Assembly: GCA_015180985.1 (NCBI GenBank)
Contig: CP054185.1
Location: forward strand, 2,293,225 to 2,357,224
Source of the DNA: Flammeovirgaceae bacterium
Lineage (GTDB): Bacteria; Bacteroidota; Bacteroidia; Cytophagales; Cyclobacteriaceae
Length of the DNA: 64,000 bases
Reading direction: 5' to 3'
Shown: in pieces, positions 44,068 to 53,317 of the stretch
Numbering within the stretch: position 1 is the first letter of the stretch
How the letters are laid out: every line of letters starts with the position of its first letter
The notes under the pieces: model-generated
Seen by the model: only the letters and a program-made list of their open reading frames with translations
Told to the model about the DNA's origin: nothing
The model's database searches: none
Position numbers and translations under genes: made by a program

Positions 44068-45069
44068 TCACTCGTAATACGGCTGGGGGCGGTAGGGTAG
44101 TTGCCCGGTCTTAAAAAAATACTTCTCCAGTACAAGCAATGAAATTATATCTTCGCGCTTTTTGTTTTTGAATTGTGCCACGTATTCGTTGGCATTATGG
44201 ATGATCGTAAGGCACTCTTCCGGATGGTTAATGTAATAGGTTAAACGTTCCTCCAAGTCAGAGTAATCATCTTTAATCTGAATATAATGATGGTTAGGAA
44301 TGAGCGTACCTTCCATAAACCAGGTTTCAAATTTCGGTTTGGGCATTACGGCCAGCGAGTTGGATGACATGACCCACTTCAGGTTACTGGCCACATCGTT
44401 GCCTTCAAGGCAAAGAATAAACTTGTAGTCCAGTTGCTCGTCAATCGTTAGCCGTTCTTTAATCCAATGATCATTTTTCCCCCACCGGTTTGTTTGCCCG
44501 ATGTTGCACAAGGGGTGGCTGAAATACATTTCATAAAATTTAATACGGTGTGGGCGTGTAATTCCGCCTCTTCCTACAAGCATGTTTTTCTTGCTTGCAA
44601 AGGGTTTCTTATCATTGGTGTAAATAAAGTGGCGTACCTTGTTGAGTTTCAGCAGAACTGAATTGACGTTGTCGTCAGTAATTGGCCGGCTTTTTAGCAG
44701 GCTCGGTATTTCCGGCACTTCGCGGATGTCGCCAAAACGGAAGGACGCTTTTAATTGTCCCGTAAAGTAACGGAGGTACTCCTGGGTATCAAAAAAATAA
44801 ACCTTTTGCTTTTTTTTGAGTTTAAGCGCTGTTAATGCAGGTGTGGTTTCGGGCAGCTTTACCGGCACTGTAAGTTTATTATAGTAATTCGTACGAAACC
44901 GGATGTAATCGGTATCAAATTCACTTGCCTGAGCAAGTTTATTCTTTAGGTTTAACCGGAAGAACTGGGGCGGCAGCAACAGCCTGGCAAACCCTGTTGC
45001 GTAATACAGGAATTTATTGTTCTTATGCCTAACGGATAACTTTTTGCGCAGCGATTTCATTTCAGGCAA
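44068..45069 (-). CDS. glycosyltransferase family 90-like (CAP10/LpsA type)
   Basis: 333 aa. The C-terminal half has the GT90 pattern: GRGGITRPHRIKF, the acidic-glycine element KFILCLEGNDVASNLKWVMS, followed by SSNSLAVMPKPKFETWF and HYIQIKDDYSDLEER. GT90 enzymes add xylose or other sugars to lipopolysaccharide or glycoproteins. No signal or membrane helix. The ATG overlaps the end of the FkbM gene by 8 nt. Confidence 0.8.
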   Translation of the reverse strand: MPEMKSLRKKLSVRHKNNKFLYYATGFARLLLPPQFFRLNLKNKLAQASEFDTDYIRFRTNYYNKLTVPVKLPETTPALTALKLKKKQKVYFFDTQEYLRYFTGQLKASFRFGDIREVPEIPSLLKSRPITDDNVNSVLLKLNKVRHFIYTNDKKPFASKKNMLVGRGGITRPHRIKFYEMYFSHPLCNIGQTNRWGKNDHWIKERLTIDEQLDYKFILCLEGNDVASNLKWVMSSNSLAVMPKPKFETWFMEGTLIPNHHYIQIKDDYSDLEERLTYYINHPEECLTIIHNANEYVAQFKNKKREDIISLLVLEKYFFKTGQLPYRPQPYYE

Positions 45070-45757
45070 CGGCCATAATCTCGGTATCGCCCTTAATACC
45101 GTCCTGATTCAGAATATTAAACTGATATGCGTGTGTATTGAGAAATTGAACTACATAATTGTGTGTTTCCGGACTGTGTGTGGCAATCAGTAACTTGGGT
45201 TTGTGTTGTGATATGGTTTGCTCGCATCCTTTTAGTACTTCTATTTCACCGCCCTCCACATCAATTTTAATAAAATCCGGTGGCGGCAGTTTGCCTGAAT
45301 TAACAAGCTGGTCAACCGATACAACTTCGACTGTTAAATTACCGGTCTCCGAAAGATGGCCGGTTGCTGTACCCGTGTTGGCATTAAAGCGTAAGGTTCC
45401 TGCTTGCTCGGCAACGGCCGCTTTTGTTAAGGTAAAATTACTAAAGCCGTTTATGGCCATGTGCCGCAAGTAGAACTTTGCATTGTCGGGACGAGGCTCA
45501 AATGCATATACGTGGCCGGACTCCTGGTTGATGGAGCAGGCAATGGCCGAGAAATAGCCTATATGTGCGCCTATGTCATAGAAAACAGAACCTTTTTTAA
45601 AGTGATCTAAAAAGGCCTGCGTTTTATATTCTTCAAACCTACCGGTAATGAATTTTTTACCGGATGTGGCAATCCACCGTTTACCTTTTAGTGGTCCGGA
45701 TTGAATGGGCAGGGTTATACCGCTCAACAGGTTTTTGATTATGTGTTTGAACTTCAA
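45062..45757 (-). CDS. FkbM family methyltransferase
   Basis: 231 aa. SAM-binding motifs: FYDIGAHIGYFSAIA, VYAFEPRPDNAKFYLRHM, and IDVEGGEIEVLKGCEQTI, the D-V-E-G-x-E box of FkbM enzymes. It probably methylates a sugar in a surface glycan. First gene of a two-gene unit with the GT90-like gene. Confidence 0.92.
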   Translation of the reverse strand: MKFKHIIKNLLSGITLPIQSGPLKGKRWIATSGKKFITGRFEEYKTQAFLDHFKKGSVFYDIGAHIGYFSAIACSINQESGHVYAFEPRPDNAKFYLRHMAINGFSNFTLTKAAVAEQAGTLRFNANTGTATGHLSETGNLTVEVVSVDQLVNSGKLPPPDFIKIDVEGGEIEVLKGCEQTISQHKPKLLIATHSPETHNYVVQFLNTHAYQFNILNQDGIKGDTEIMAVA

Positions 45758-45874
45758 GGCGTATCGGGTTTACTAATCGGCTTGTAAAATAATTCTTTTT
45801 TGCCGACTTCGCATCCGGTTAACAACTTGCAGTCTTTAAGTAAGACCGTATCTTTGTAACCTTACCAGACTGGA

Positions 45875-46630
45875 ATGGCCAAACTGACTGCCCTTATTCC
45901 CACCGGAAATGAAGAACACAATATTATCGAAGTACTCCATAGCGTAAGTTTTGCCGATGAAATACTGGTAGTTGATTCATTCAGCACGGATCGTACCGTT
46001 GAACTGGCAAGGCCCCTTGCCACCCGTATTATTCAGCGTGAATACATCAATTCGGCTTCGCAAAAAAACTGGGCCATACCACAGGCCGCCCACGAGTGGA
46101 TACTGATTGTAGATGCTGATGAGCGGGTAACACCCGAACTTCGGGAAGAAATACAATCCCTGTTAAAACAGGATAATCATCCTTACGTAGCCTATGATAT
46201 TTACCTGAACGAACATTTTATGGGTCAGCGCATGCATTACAGCAGCCTTCAGGGCAACAAGGCTACCCGGTTTTTTATGCGTGACAAGTGCCGGTACGAA
46301 GAAAAGCATGTGCATGCGGATATTATTGCCGATGGCCCCATTGGCGTGTTAAAGGGAAAACTCAACCACAACACCTACCGCGATTTTGACGCCTTTATCA
46401 ATAAACTTAACCGGTATGCGTGGTGGCAGGCCCGTGATTATGAAAAGCGGGTAGGGAAAATCACTCCTTTGCATGTGGTGATTAAGCCATTCTTTCGGTT
46501 TATGAAACACTACGTTATCCGCCTGGGCTTTTTGGATGGATTTGCCGGATTTGCGTATGCCTATGTGCAATCGTATGCGGTGATGACACGCTATTTGAAA
46601 TTATGGCTCCTTCGAAGGGGCCTTAAATAA
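45875..46630 (+). CDS. glycosyltransferase family 2, WaaE/KdtX-like
   Basis: 251 aa. The GT2 fold is visible from the first residues: TALIPTGNEEHNIIEVLHSV, FADEILVVDSFSTDRT, SASQKNWAIPQAAHEWILIV then DADERVTPEL carrying the D-x-D metal site. The C-terminal part resembles the lipooligosaccharide beta-1,4-glucosyltransferase branch (RYEEKHVHADII). It likely builds the core of a lipopolysaccharide. Divergent from the FkbM-GT90 unit. Confidence 0.92.
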   Translation: MAKLTALIPTGNEEHNIIEVLHSVSFADEILVVDSFSTDRTVELARPLATRIIQREYINSASQKNWAIPQAAHEWILIVDADERVTPELREEIQSLLKQDNHPYVAYDIYLNEHFMGQRMHYSSLQGNKATRFFMRDKCRYEEKHVHADIIADGPIGVLKGKLNHNTYRDFDAFINKLNRYAWWQARDYEKRVGKITPLHVVIKPFFRFMKHYVIRLGFLDGFAGFAYAYVQSYAVMTRYLKLWLLRRGLK

Positions 46631-46637
46631 TAAATGG

Positions 46638-47339
46638 ATGACAGTAATAAGAAAACCCTCTGCGCTTAATCAATTCTACAGAGACATTAAGGAGAAGTTC
46701 AATCAAAAAGTGCTCAGGCGCTTTAAGCTCCCCTGGATGAAATCAAAAGAATTGGATATTATTCTTGAAGTGATTTCGAAATTACAACCAAAGGTATGCT
46801 TTGAGTGGGGCAGCGGCTTCAGCACAGTTTATTTTCCCGAAGTTTTTCCATTTATCGAGAAGTGGTATTCGGTTGAGCATAACCCGGAATGGTTTAAAGT
46901 TATTTCTGAAAAAATAAATGATCCACGGGTAGATTTAGTGCATATAAAACGCGATCAGGAAGCAGATCCTAACGGAACCGGACATAATGATGGTAGTTAT
47001 GCTGACTTTAAAAGTTACGTGGAGTATCCGCTCACTCTGAATACACTGTTTGATTTTATTTTTATTGACGGCCGTGCACGGAAAGCCTGCCTGCAGAAAG
47101 CGTATGACCTCATTACCGATAAGGGCATTGTAATAGTTCATGATGCCAACCGCGATTATTATGTGAGGGATATGCCGCCCTTTACCCATGTGTTGCGTCT
47201 AACGGACTACCGAAAGAAACGAGGCGGTATTTTGCTGGCTTCTAAAAGCAGGCCGATGGGTGAAGTGCTGGATATTAAAGCTCATCAGGCCGCCTGGAAA
47301 ATTCATGACATTATTGCAAAAATATTAGTGATGCGCTAA
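46638..47339 (+). CDS. class I SAM-dependent methyltransferase-like protein
   Basis: 233 aa, 7 nt after the GT2 gene. The Rossmann fold motifs are VCFEWGSGFSTVYFPE (motif I), WYSVEHNPEWFKVI (motif II acidic end) and FDFIFIDGRARKAC followed by GIVIVHDANRDYY. This pattern fits Methyltransf_24-type enzymes. Its location suggests modification of the same glycan as its neighbours; substrate unknown. Stop overlaps the convergent CPBP gene by 4 nt. Confidence 0.85.
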   Translation: MTVIRKPSALNQFYRDIKEKFNQKVLRRFKLPWMKSKELDIILEVISKLQPKVCFEWGSGFSTVYFPEVFPFIEKWYSVEHNPEWFKVISEKINDPRVDLVHIKRDQEADPNGTGHNDGSYADFKSYVEYPLTLNTLFDFIFIDGRARKACLQKAYDLITDKGIVIVHDANRDYYVRDMPPFTHVLRLTDYRKKRGGILLASKSRPMGEVLDIKAHQAAWKIHDIIAKILVMR

Positions 47340-48271
47340 GGCGCGCGAAACAACCCCTGCAGGTAAGCGGCCAGTTCCATGAGCCAGGCTATGCCCACAT
47401 GCACAATCACACCGCCCCAGATGCTGCGTGTTTGGTACGCAATCGCACCCAATATAAATCCGCCAAAAATCGAGCTTACCGCTTCGCCCATCGGTTTGCC
47501 AAAGTGAAGGAAACAATACAGCGAAGCCATGCTAAGCACACTGTTCCGCCCCAGTACCTGCATCATACCCATTACCAGGAACCCGCGGTAGAAAAACTCA
47601 ATCGATACGAAATTTATTCCGTAGGTCAGTTCATAGATTACCGCCACAACCCATTCATCCACACCGAAATAAAGGTGTGCTGATGTGCTTTCGTATCGCG
47701 GGTATTGTTGCTGAAAATCAGGTAAAAAAGATGCAGCCGTAATAAGCGGCAGCATCATCAGCAGCATAACGAAGTACGGTTTAAAATCGAATTGATTGGC
47801 GTTCAGTCCGTAGCGATAACCCTTGTCACGATCGGATTTCCAATAGAACAAGAGCAGCGGAAAAATAAGAATTAAAACGCCTGCCATGTTTTTACCAATC
47901 TTATACATGTAGTATAGCGTTTGCCGATTGGCTAGTTGATTGATGAGATTATCGAAATAAGGCAAACTACGGTAAATACTCAGCAGCAATAGCGCCAGTA
48001 AACTCCGAAACCAGAAGCTACGCGAATGAAAAACACGGGCTTTTCGGATACCCGCATAGAGCGCTACCGGTACATAGTAGGCTATGCAATGCCACAAAAA
48101 GTAGAAAAGAATGCGCTGTTGTTCGGGGCGCGTGTCCAGGTAGCTGTCTTCAAAATCAAAGCGGTAGTTCAGGTATATGCTAACTGCCAGAAAAAGAAAT
48201 GTGAGCGTGTATACGGTTACATTAAAATCTTCTTTAAGATGTTGAGTTACGTAATTCCAGACTTTACGCAT
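47336..48271 (-). CDS. CPBP family intramembrane protease-like protein
   Basis: 311 aa with about eight hydrophobic segments. The C-terminal third holds the Abi/CPBP motifs: IEFFYRGFLVMGM near 225 (E-x3-R, the first Glu of the usual EE pair is Ile here), SLYCFLHFGKPMGE with a His, and a final HVGIAWLMELAA. Related to CAAX prenyl protease 2 and bacteriocin immunity proteins. The missing Glu may weaken catalysis, though some family members vary here. Function unknown. Confidence 0.82.
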   Translation of the reverse strand: MRKVWNYVTQHLKEDFNVTVYTLTFLFLAVSIYLNYRFDFEDSYLDTRPEQQRILFYFLWHCIAYYVPVALYAGIRKARVFHSRSFWFRSLLALLLLSIYRSLPYFDNLINQLANRQTLYYMYKIGKNMAGVLILIFPLLLFYWKSDRDKGYRYGLNANQFDFKPYFVMLLMMLPLITAASFLPDFQQQYPRYESTSAHLYFGVDEWVVAVIYELTYGINFVSIEFFYRGFLVMGMMQVLGRNSVLSMASLYCFLHFGKPMGEAVSSIFGGFILGAIAYQTRSIWGGVIVHVGIAWLMELAAYLQGLFRAP

Positions 48272-48841
48272 CTACCAGTTTTTTAAGGCTGCATACACTT
48301 TATGAATAGGGAGGCCCATCACATTAAAGTACGAGCCGTTAATTTTCTCAATGGCTATCATGCCAATAAAATCCTGTGCGCCATACGCGCCTGCTTTATC
48401 GTATGGTTTATGGGTATCTACATAGTAGGCTATCTCTTCTGGTGTAAGTTTTTTAAAGGTTACTTCGGTGGTATCATCAAAACTTATTTCTTTTTCGGCT
48501 GATAAAATGCATACACCGGTCATTACGAAGTGGGTTTTTCCGGAAAGCTGAGAAAGCATGTGTATGGCCTCGTTCCGGTCGGCCGGCTTGTTGATAATTT
48601 TTCCGTTAAGAATAACCACCGTATCGGCCGTAACAAACACCTGGTCGCCATGAATTATGGTACGAAAGTATTCGGCTTTTTTTTGTGCAAGGTATCGGGC
48701 TACCTGCTCTGCCGGCAAGTCAACCGGAAAGGATTCATCCACACCGGGTTTTTCAACTGTAAAGGTAAACCCGGCCTCTTTCATCAGGTAGTGCCTGCGA
48801 GGGGAGCTAGAAGCGAGAATAAGGTGGTGTTTGAAATTCAT
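48272..48841 (-). CDS. maf: Maf family nucleoside triphosphate pyrophosphatase
   Basis: 189 aa. Maf landmarks: LILASSSPRRHYLMKEAGF, VFVTADTVVILNGKIINKPA, VMTGVCIL, and AYGAQDFIGMIAIEKINGSY. It hydrolyses non-canonical nucleotides such as dTTP/UTP analogues, and has been linked to septum formation. The first 35 nt overlap the 3' end of the DUF1015 gene in another frame. Confidence 0.96.
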   Translation of the reverse strand: MNFKHHLILASSSPRRHYLMKEAGFTFTVEKPGVDESFPVDLPAEQVARYLAQKKAEYFRTIIHGDQVFVTADTVVILNGKIINKPADRNEAIHMLSQLSGKTHFVMTGVCILSAEKEISFDDTTEVTFKKLTPEEIAYYVDTHKPYDKAGAYGAQDFIGMIAIEKINGSYFNVMGLPIHKVYAALKNW

Positions 48842-50102
48842 CCTGCTTTATTGAACTGAACAAAAAACCGCATATTACCTTCGGATAGAAATAGGTGGAT
48901 TTCTGTGGCATGGTAGCCCCGCTATGGCATACGGTTTTCACATCCTCAATAGAAACCTCGTTAGTAATTATAGCCAGTTGGGCTTCACCTGTAATTACTT
49001 TTTTTAAGCAGTCGGAAAAACTACGGTCAAACAGAATGTGTTCTGATTTCCGTTGCTCCTTACCGGGAATGCCCAGGGCTTTTTCAATGATGAAGTAGTG
49101 CATCACGGTGAGGTCCAGTTTTTTAACAACCTCCGGAAAGTGCCAACTCATGGTATTGAGTGCTTCTGGTTTAAGGCGGACTTTGTAGGTATTTTCTTTA
49201 AACATCAACCCGAAAGCCCAGGGTTTACCGGCAATAATTTCATTAACGGTGTCGGCATCCTCAAGGGGTTTAATAATAAAATTAGGTTCAAGCTTTTTTA
49301 ATATGGCCTGCTCGTTAAAATCGGTCAGGCCGCGGATGAGCCGGTGCGTGGGCAATATTTTCAAGTCATCAGCTTCGGTGTTTGTCAGGTACATCAGGTG
49401 AAAATTGTAACCTTCGTTGCCGGTATGGGCGGGATTGTTATTGATCATTTTTTTCCGAAATTCCAATGATGCTTCATACCGGTGATGGCCATCGGCCAGG
49501 ATAATGGTCTTAGTCTTTATCGCATCAATGAACCGCTGAATCACTTCGGCATTGTGAATAACGGCCAGCACATCCCGAACGCCCTGGTAATCTTCAGTTT
49601 CGTAAAGCGGATTTTGAATGGCCTCATCCATATAAGGCTCCAGTTCATGGTTGAGATCGGTGTAAAGTCCGTGTGTGGGGCTTACCTGCAGCAGGGTTTT
49701 TTCCAAAAGTTCAATCCGGTCGTTTACGGCTTTCGGTATGGTATTTTCATGGCGTAGAATTACCCCTTCGTTCCAGTCGTACGCACGGATGTGGCAGATG
49801 AATCCCTTCCGGCAAAATTCTTTGTGTGTGCCAGGCAGTGTAAAGTATTGGTAGTACACATAAATACCGGGCAGCTTATCCTGCTCCAACACGTGGGTTA
49901 ACTTCCATTGTTCAAGTAAGGAAGAGGCCTCATCGGCACTGCCCTGTGGTACCGACAGGTAAATGCTGTTGTATGGGTGTTGGTACAATGCCTTGCGCTG
50001 CTTATCGGATACGACATCAAACAGTGGGGAGGTTAGTTCATCAAGTTGTTGCGCAAGGTTGCGGTTATAGCGCCAGGCCCTGAGCGGTAGAATATCGGCC
50101 AT
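48807..50102 (-). CDS. DUF1015 family protein
   Basis: 431 aa. The family motif ADGHHRYEASLEFRKKM near 195-212 is present, together with YQHPYNSIYLSVPQG, KGFICHIRAYDW and ILPTHRLIRGL. DUF1015 proteins are widespread and often lie near serine-pathway genes; function is unproved. It overlaps maf by 35 nt and follows the biotin carboxylase gene by 1 nt, so it is part of the same operon. Confidence 0.93.
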   Translation of the reverse strand: MADILPLRAWRYNRNLAQQLDELTSPLFDVVSDKQRKALYQHPYNSIYLSVPQGSADEASSLLEQWKLTHVLEQDKLPGIYVYYQYFTLPGTHKEFCRKGFICHIRAYDWNEGVILRHENTIPKAVNDRIELLEKTLLQVSPTHGLYTDLNHELEPYMDEAIQNPLYETEDYQGVRDVLAVIHNAEVIQRFIDAIKTKTIILADGHHRYEASLEFRKKMINNNPAHTGNEGYNFHLMYLTNTEADDLKILPTHRLIRGLTDFNEQAILKKLEPNFIIKPLEDADTVNEIIAGKPWAFGLMFKENTYKVRLKPEALNTMSWHFPEVVKKLDLTVMHYFIIEKALGIPGKEQRKSEHILFDRSFSDCLKKVITGEAQLAIITNEVSIEDVKTVCHSGATMPQKSTYFYPKVICGFLFSSIKQDEFQTPPYSRF

Positions 50103-50103
50103 A

Positions 50104-51594
50104 TTAATGCGTTCGGTTCTTTTTCCATTTACCGGAAGAGCCGGTGGCAGGTTCCATTTGGTTGGTATTTTCCGGTTTTAATAAATAGGTTGTCAGCGCA
50201 GCAGCCAGTTTTTCTTCTTCAGCCCCGGGAGGAAGGTTTAATGCTTCAGGACTGAAGTAGTTCTCGACAAATTTGGTATCGAATTGGCCCGACCGGAAAG
50301 CCTCATGGTTGAGCACATACCGGCAAAACCCCAGCGTGGTTTCGATGCCGGTAATCTCGTATTCGTCAATAGCCCTGATGGTTTTTGCAATGGCCATGTC
50401 GCGGGTTTCGGCATGGCAAATCATTTTGGCAATCATCGGGTCATAATAAAACGGGATGCTCATGCCTTGCTCGAAGCCGTCATCAATGCGGATGCCGTTA
50501 CCATCGGGCCGCTTATACGTTTTCAAAATACCAATATCGGGGAGGAAATTGTTAGCAGGGTCTTCGGCATATACGCGTATTTCGATGGCATGGCCGCGCA
50601 TACTAAGCTGCTGCTGTGTAAAGGGCAACTTTTCTCCTTCGGCAATCCGAATTTGCAACTTTACTAAATCAATGCCTGTAATCATCTCCGTTACGGGATG
50701 TTCCACCTGCAGGCGGGTATTCATTTCCAAAAAGTAGAAGTTCAGTTTTTCGTCAAGTATAAATTCAACCGTACCTGCACCGTAGTAATTGGCTGCGCGT
50801 GCCACGTTGCAGGCGGCTTCGCCCATGGCTTTTCGAAGCGCTGGCGTAAGCACCGATGAGGGAGCTTCTTCAATTACCTTCTGATGCCTTCGCTGAATGG
50901 AACACTCGCGTTCGAAAAGGTGAACCACGTTTCCATGCTTGTCGCCAAAAATCTGGAATTCAATATGGCGGGGTTGGGTAACATATTTTTCAATGAATAC
51001 CGAACCGTCTCCGAAGGCAGAGGTTGCTTCGCTAACAGCCCGCTCCATTTGTTCAATAAATTCCGCATCGTTGTGCACGATGCGCATCCCTTTACCGCCA
51101 CCGCCCGCGCTGGCCTTGATTAGAACCGGATAGCCGATCTGGGCAGCCAGCTTTTTTGCAGCCGGTATATCCGTAATCGGTTCGCTGGTACCGGGTACAA
51201 GGGGAACATTAAACTTTGCAACAGCCGCTTTGGCAGCAAGTTTACTTCCCATTAAAGCAATGGAGTGGGCGGATGGCCCGATAAAAATCAATCCGGCCTT
51301 TTCAACCTGTTCGGCAAAATCTTCATTCTCCGACAGAAAACCGTACCCCGGATGAATGGCATCGGCACCGGTGCTGCACGCTGCTTCGATAATGGTGCCG
51401 ATTTTAAGGTAGGATTCCGAAGAAGGAGGAGGACCAATGCATACAGCCTCATCGGCAAACCGAACGTGCAAGGCATTCCGATCTGCCTCGCTGTATACAG
51501 CCACAGTTTTAATACCCATTTCGCGTGCACTGCGCATAACCCGCAAGGCAATTTCACCGCGGTTGGCCACTAAAACTTTGTTGATTTTTTTCAT
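50104..51594 (-). CDS. accC: biotin carboxylase subunit (acetyl- or acyl-CoA carboxylase)
   Basis: 496 aa from ATG 51594 (KKINKVLVANRGEIALRVMR); the upstream frame has no likeness to the family. ATP-grasp motifs: IKASAGGGGKGMRIV, ATSAFGDGSVFIEKYV, RQIEFQIFGD-like RHIEFQIFGDKHGNV, RECSIQRRHQKVIEEAPS, FLEMNTRLQVEHPVTE and IRVYAEDP. The ~45-residue C-terminal extension is longer than E. coli AccC. It may belong to acetyl-CoA or propionyl-CoA carboxylase; no biotin carrier gene is adjacent, so this is left open. Divergent from the oxoamine synthase gene. Confidence 0.95.
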   Translation of the reverse strand: MKKINKVLVANRGEIALRVMRSAREMGIKTVAVYSEADRNALHVRFADEAVCIGPPPSSESYLKIGTIIEAACSTGADAIHPGYGFLSENEDFAEQVEKAGLIFIGPSAHSIALMGSKLAAKAAVAKFNVPLVPGTSEPITDIPAAKKLAAQIGYPVLIKASAGGGGKGMRIVHNDAEFIEQMERAVSEATSAFGDGSVFIEKYVTQPRHIEFQIFGDKHGNVVHLFERECSIQRRHQKVIEEAPSSVLTPALRKAMGEAACNVARAANYYGAGTVEFILDEKLNFYFLEMNTRLQVEHPVTEMITGIDLVKLQIRIAEGEKLPFTQQQLSMRGHAIEIRVYAEDPANNFLPDIGILKTYKRPDGNGIRIDDGFEQGMSIPFYYDPMIAKMICHAETRDMAIAKTIRAIDEYEITGIETTLGFCRYVLNHEAFRSGQFDTKFVENYFSPEALNLPPGAEEEKLAAALTTYLLKPENTNQMEPATGSSGKWKKNRTH

Positions 51595-51733
51595 CCTTAA
51601 TACCGAAAGTTGCAATGCTAATGAATTAAAACGGTTGCGCCAACGGGCAGGGAGTTCATAATGGGTTAGGTCGTTTCTTGGAAGTAGGCTTTTTTCGCTA
51701 TTTTTGCCGCAATTTTTAATCCCCATTATCCCC

Positions 51734-52990
51734 ATGATTGACTTATTTGACAAGCTGAAGATGGAGGCCGGCCCGTTGGCCAAATATTCCCATTTACCTG
51801 ATGATTATTTCTTTTTCCCTAAGCTGGAGGGCGACATTGGCCCGCACATGAATTTTATGGGCAAGCCGGTGCTTAACTGGAGCCTGAATAACTATCTGGG
51901 ATTAGCCAATCACCCGGAAGTTCGCAGGGTTGACGCTGAAGCTGCTGCCCGGTTTGGTCTTGGCCACCCAATGGGTGCCCGCATGATGTCGGGCAACTCG
52001 GTGCACCACATTGAACTGGAGAAACAACTTGCCGATTTTATTAAAAAGGAAGATGTGATGCTGCTCAATTACGGTTATCAGGGTGTGGTATCTATTATTG
52101 ATGCTTTGGTTGATCGGAAAGATGTAATTGTTTACGATGCCGAATCGCATGCCTGTATTATTGATGGCGTGCGGTTGCACATGGGCAAGCGTTTTGTTTA
52201 CGCCCATAACGATATGGATAGCCTGGAGAAGCAACTGCAACGTGCAACCAAGCTGGCCAACGAAACAGGTGGAGGTATTCTGGTTATTACTGAAGGCGTA
52301 TTTGGTATGTCGGGCCGTCAAGGCGACTTAAAAGGCGTGGTGGCACTCAAGAATAAATACAATTTCCGGTTGTTTGTGGATGATGCACACGGTTTTGGTA
52401 CTATGGGAACTACCGGTGCCGGTACCGGTGAGGAGCAGGGCGTACAGGATCAGATTGACTTGTATTTTTCGACCTTCGCCAAATCCATGGCCAGCATTGG
52501 TGCATTTGTTGGCGGTGATAAGCGGATTATCAAATACCTCAGGTACTCGCTTCGCTCGCAGATTTATGCCAAAAGCTTGCCCATGCCCTTAGTTATTGGT
52601 GCTATTAAGCGGCTGGAGTTGTTGCGTACAAAACCCGAACTGAAGGACAATTTATGGAAGATTGTACGGGCCATGCAGGATGGCCTGAAGGCCCGGGGCT
52701 TTAATATTGGGTTAACCTCATCACCTGTAACACCCGTCCTGTTTAAGGGTGGTGTTGGTGAAGCAGCCAATATGGCCATGGACCTGCGGGAGAACTTCCA
52801 TATTTTCTGCTCGGTAGTTATCTATCCTGTTGTTCCTAAGGATGTTATCATGTTCCGGATAATCCCCACTGCGGTACATACCTTGGAGGATGTAAACCGT
52901 ACACTGGAAGCCTTTTCGGCCTTAAAAAGCAAGCTTGACAGCGGTTTTTACCGTAACGAAGAACTGGTAGCTGTTACCAAGGCGCTATAA
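51734..52990 (+). CDS. alpha-oxoamine synthase (PLP-dependent acyltransferase)
   Basis: 418 aa from ATG 51734 (MIDLFDKLKMEAGPLAKY). Motifs: NWSLNNYLGLANHPEV, FGLGHPMGARMMSGNSVHH, LFVDDAHGFGTMGTTGAG with the D-x-A-H of the PLP pocket, and STFAKSMASIGAFVGG carrying the Schiff-base lysine. The family joins an acyl-CoA or acyl-ACP to serine, glycine, alanine or cysteate. In Bacteroidota the candidates are serine palmitoyltransferase (sphingolipids) and cysteate acyltransferase (sulfonolipids); the sequence alone does not decide. No bio gene is near, which argues against biotin synthesis. Confidence 0.93.
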   Translation: MIDLFDKLKMEAGPLAKYSHLPDDYFFFPKLEGDIGPHMNFMGKPVLNWSLNNYLGLANHPEVRRVDAEAAARFGLGHPMGARMMSGNSVHHIELEKQLADFIKKEDVMLLNYGYQGVVSIIDALVDRKDVIVYDAESHACIIDGVRLHMGKRFVYAHNDMDSLEKQLQRATKLANETGGGILVITEGVFGMSGRQGDLKGVVALKNKYNFRLFVDDAHGFGTMGTTGAGTGEEQGVQDQIDLYFSTFAKSMASIGAFVGGDKRIIKYLRYSLRSQIYAKSLPMPLVIGAIKRLELLRTKPELKDNLWKIVRAMQDGLKARGFNIGLTSSPVTPVLFKGGVGEAANMAMDLRENFHIFCSVVIYPVVPKDVIMFRIIPTAVHTLEDVNRTLEAFSALKSKLDSGFYRNEELVAVTKAL

Positions 52991-53008
52991 AAAAAATGCC
53001 CTTTTGAG

Positions 53009-53037
53009 TTGATTTTTTAGGTTTTTAGTTAAATTGG
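53009..53037 (+). promoter_or_regulatory. candidate promoter of the histone H1-like gene
   Basis: TTG (53009-53011), an 18-nt spacer, then TAAATTGG (53030-53037), one base off the TAnnTTTG -7 consensus. The start codon follows 39 nt later. Confidence 0.35.
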
Positions 53038-53075
53038 CATACGAAAATTCAATTAACCATTTAAATATCAGGACA

Positions 53076-53252
53076 ATGCAAAAATTTCAAGAACTCAAAA
53101 ACCTCATTGCTTCACTGGAAAACGATGCTGATAAGTTCTACAACAAAGGCAACAGTGCGGCCGGAACCCGTTTACGGAAGGGTATGCAGGAGTTAAAAAA
53201 CATGGCTCAGCAGATTCGCGGAGAGGTTCAGGAGCTCAAGAATAAGGCATAA
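53076..53252 (+). CDS. histone H1-like protein (Hc1 family)
   Basis: 58 aa from ATG 53076 (MQKFQELKNLIASLENDADK), preceded by CAGGA. The protein is one helix pair with FYNKGNSAAGTRLRKGMQEL and a short C-terminus KNMAQQIRGEVQELKNKA. This is the Bacteroidota short form of the chlamydial Hc1/histone H1-like family, thought to bind DNA and help compact the nucleoid. It lacks the long Lys/Ala tail of eukaryotic H1. Terminator follows directly. Confidence 0.92.
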   Translation: MQKFQELKNLIASLENDADKFYNKGNSAAGTRLRKGMQELKNMAQQIRGEVQELKNKA

Positions 53253-53280
53253 GTTTTTTAAACCTAAACCTTGTATTGTG

Positions 53281-53317
53281 AAAAGGATAACTTTTTGGTT
53301 ATCCTTTTCTGTTTTTT
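53281..53317 (+). terminator. terminator of the histone H1-like gene, overlapping the dapA end
   Basis: An 11-bp perfect stem (53281-53291 with 53298-53308), 6-nt loop, then CTGTTTTTT. The right arm and T tract lie in the last codons of the convergent dapA gene. Confidence 0.85.

Noticed and set aside
51595-51783. N-terminal extension of the biotin carboxylase
   Set aside because: The extra residues have no family likeness and would overlap the divergent oxoamine synthase start region.
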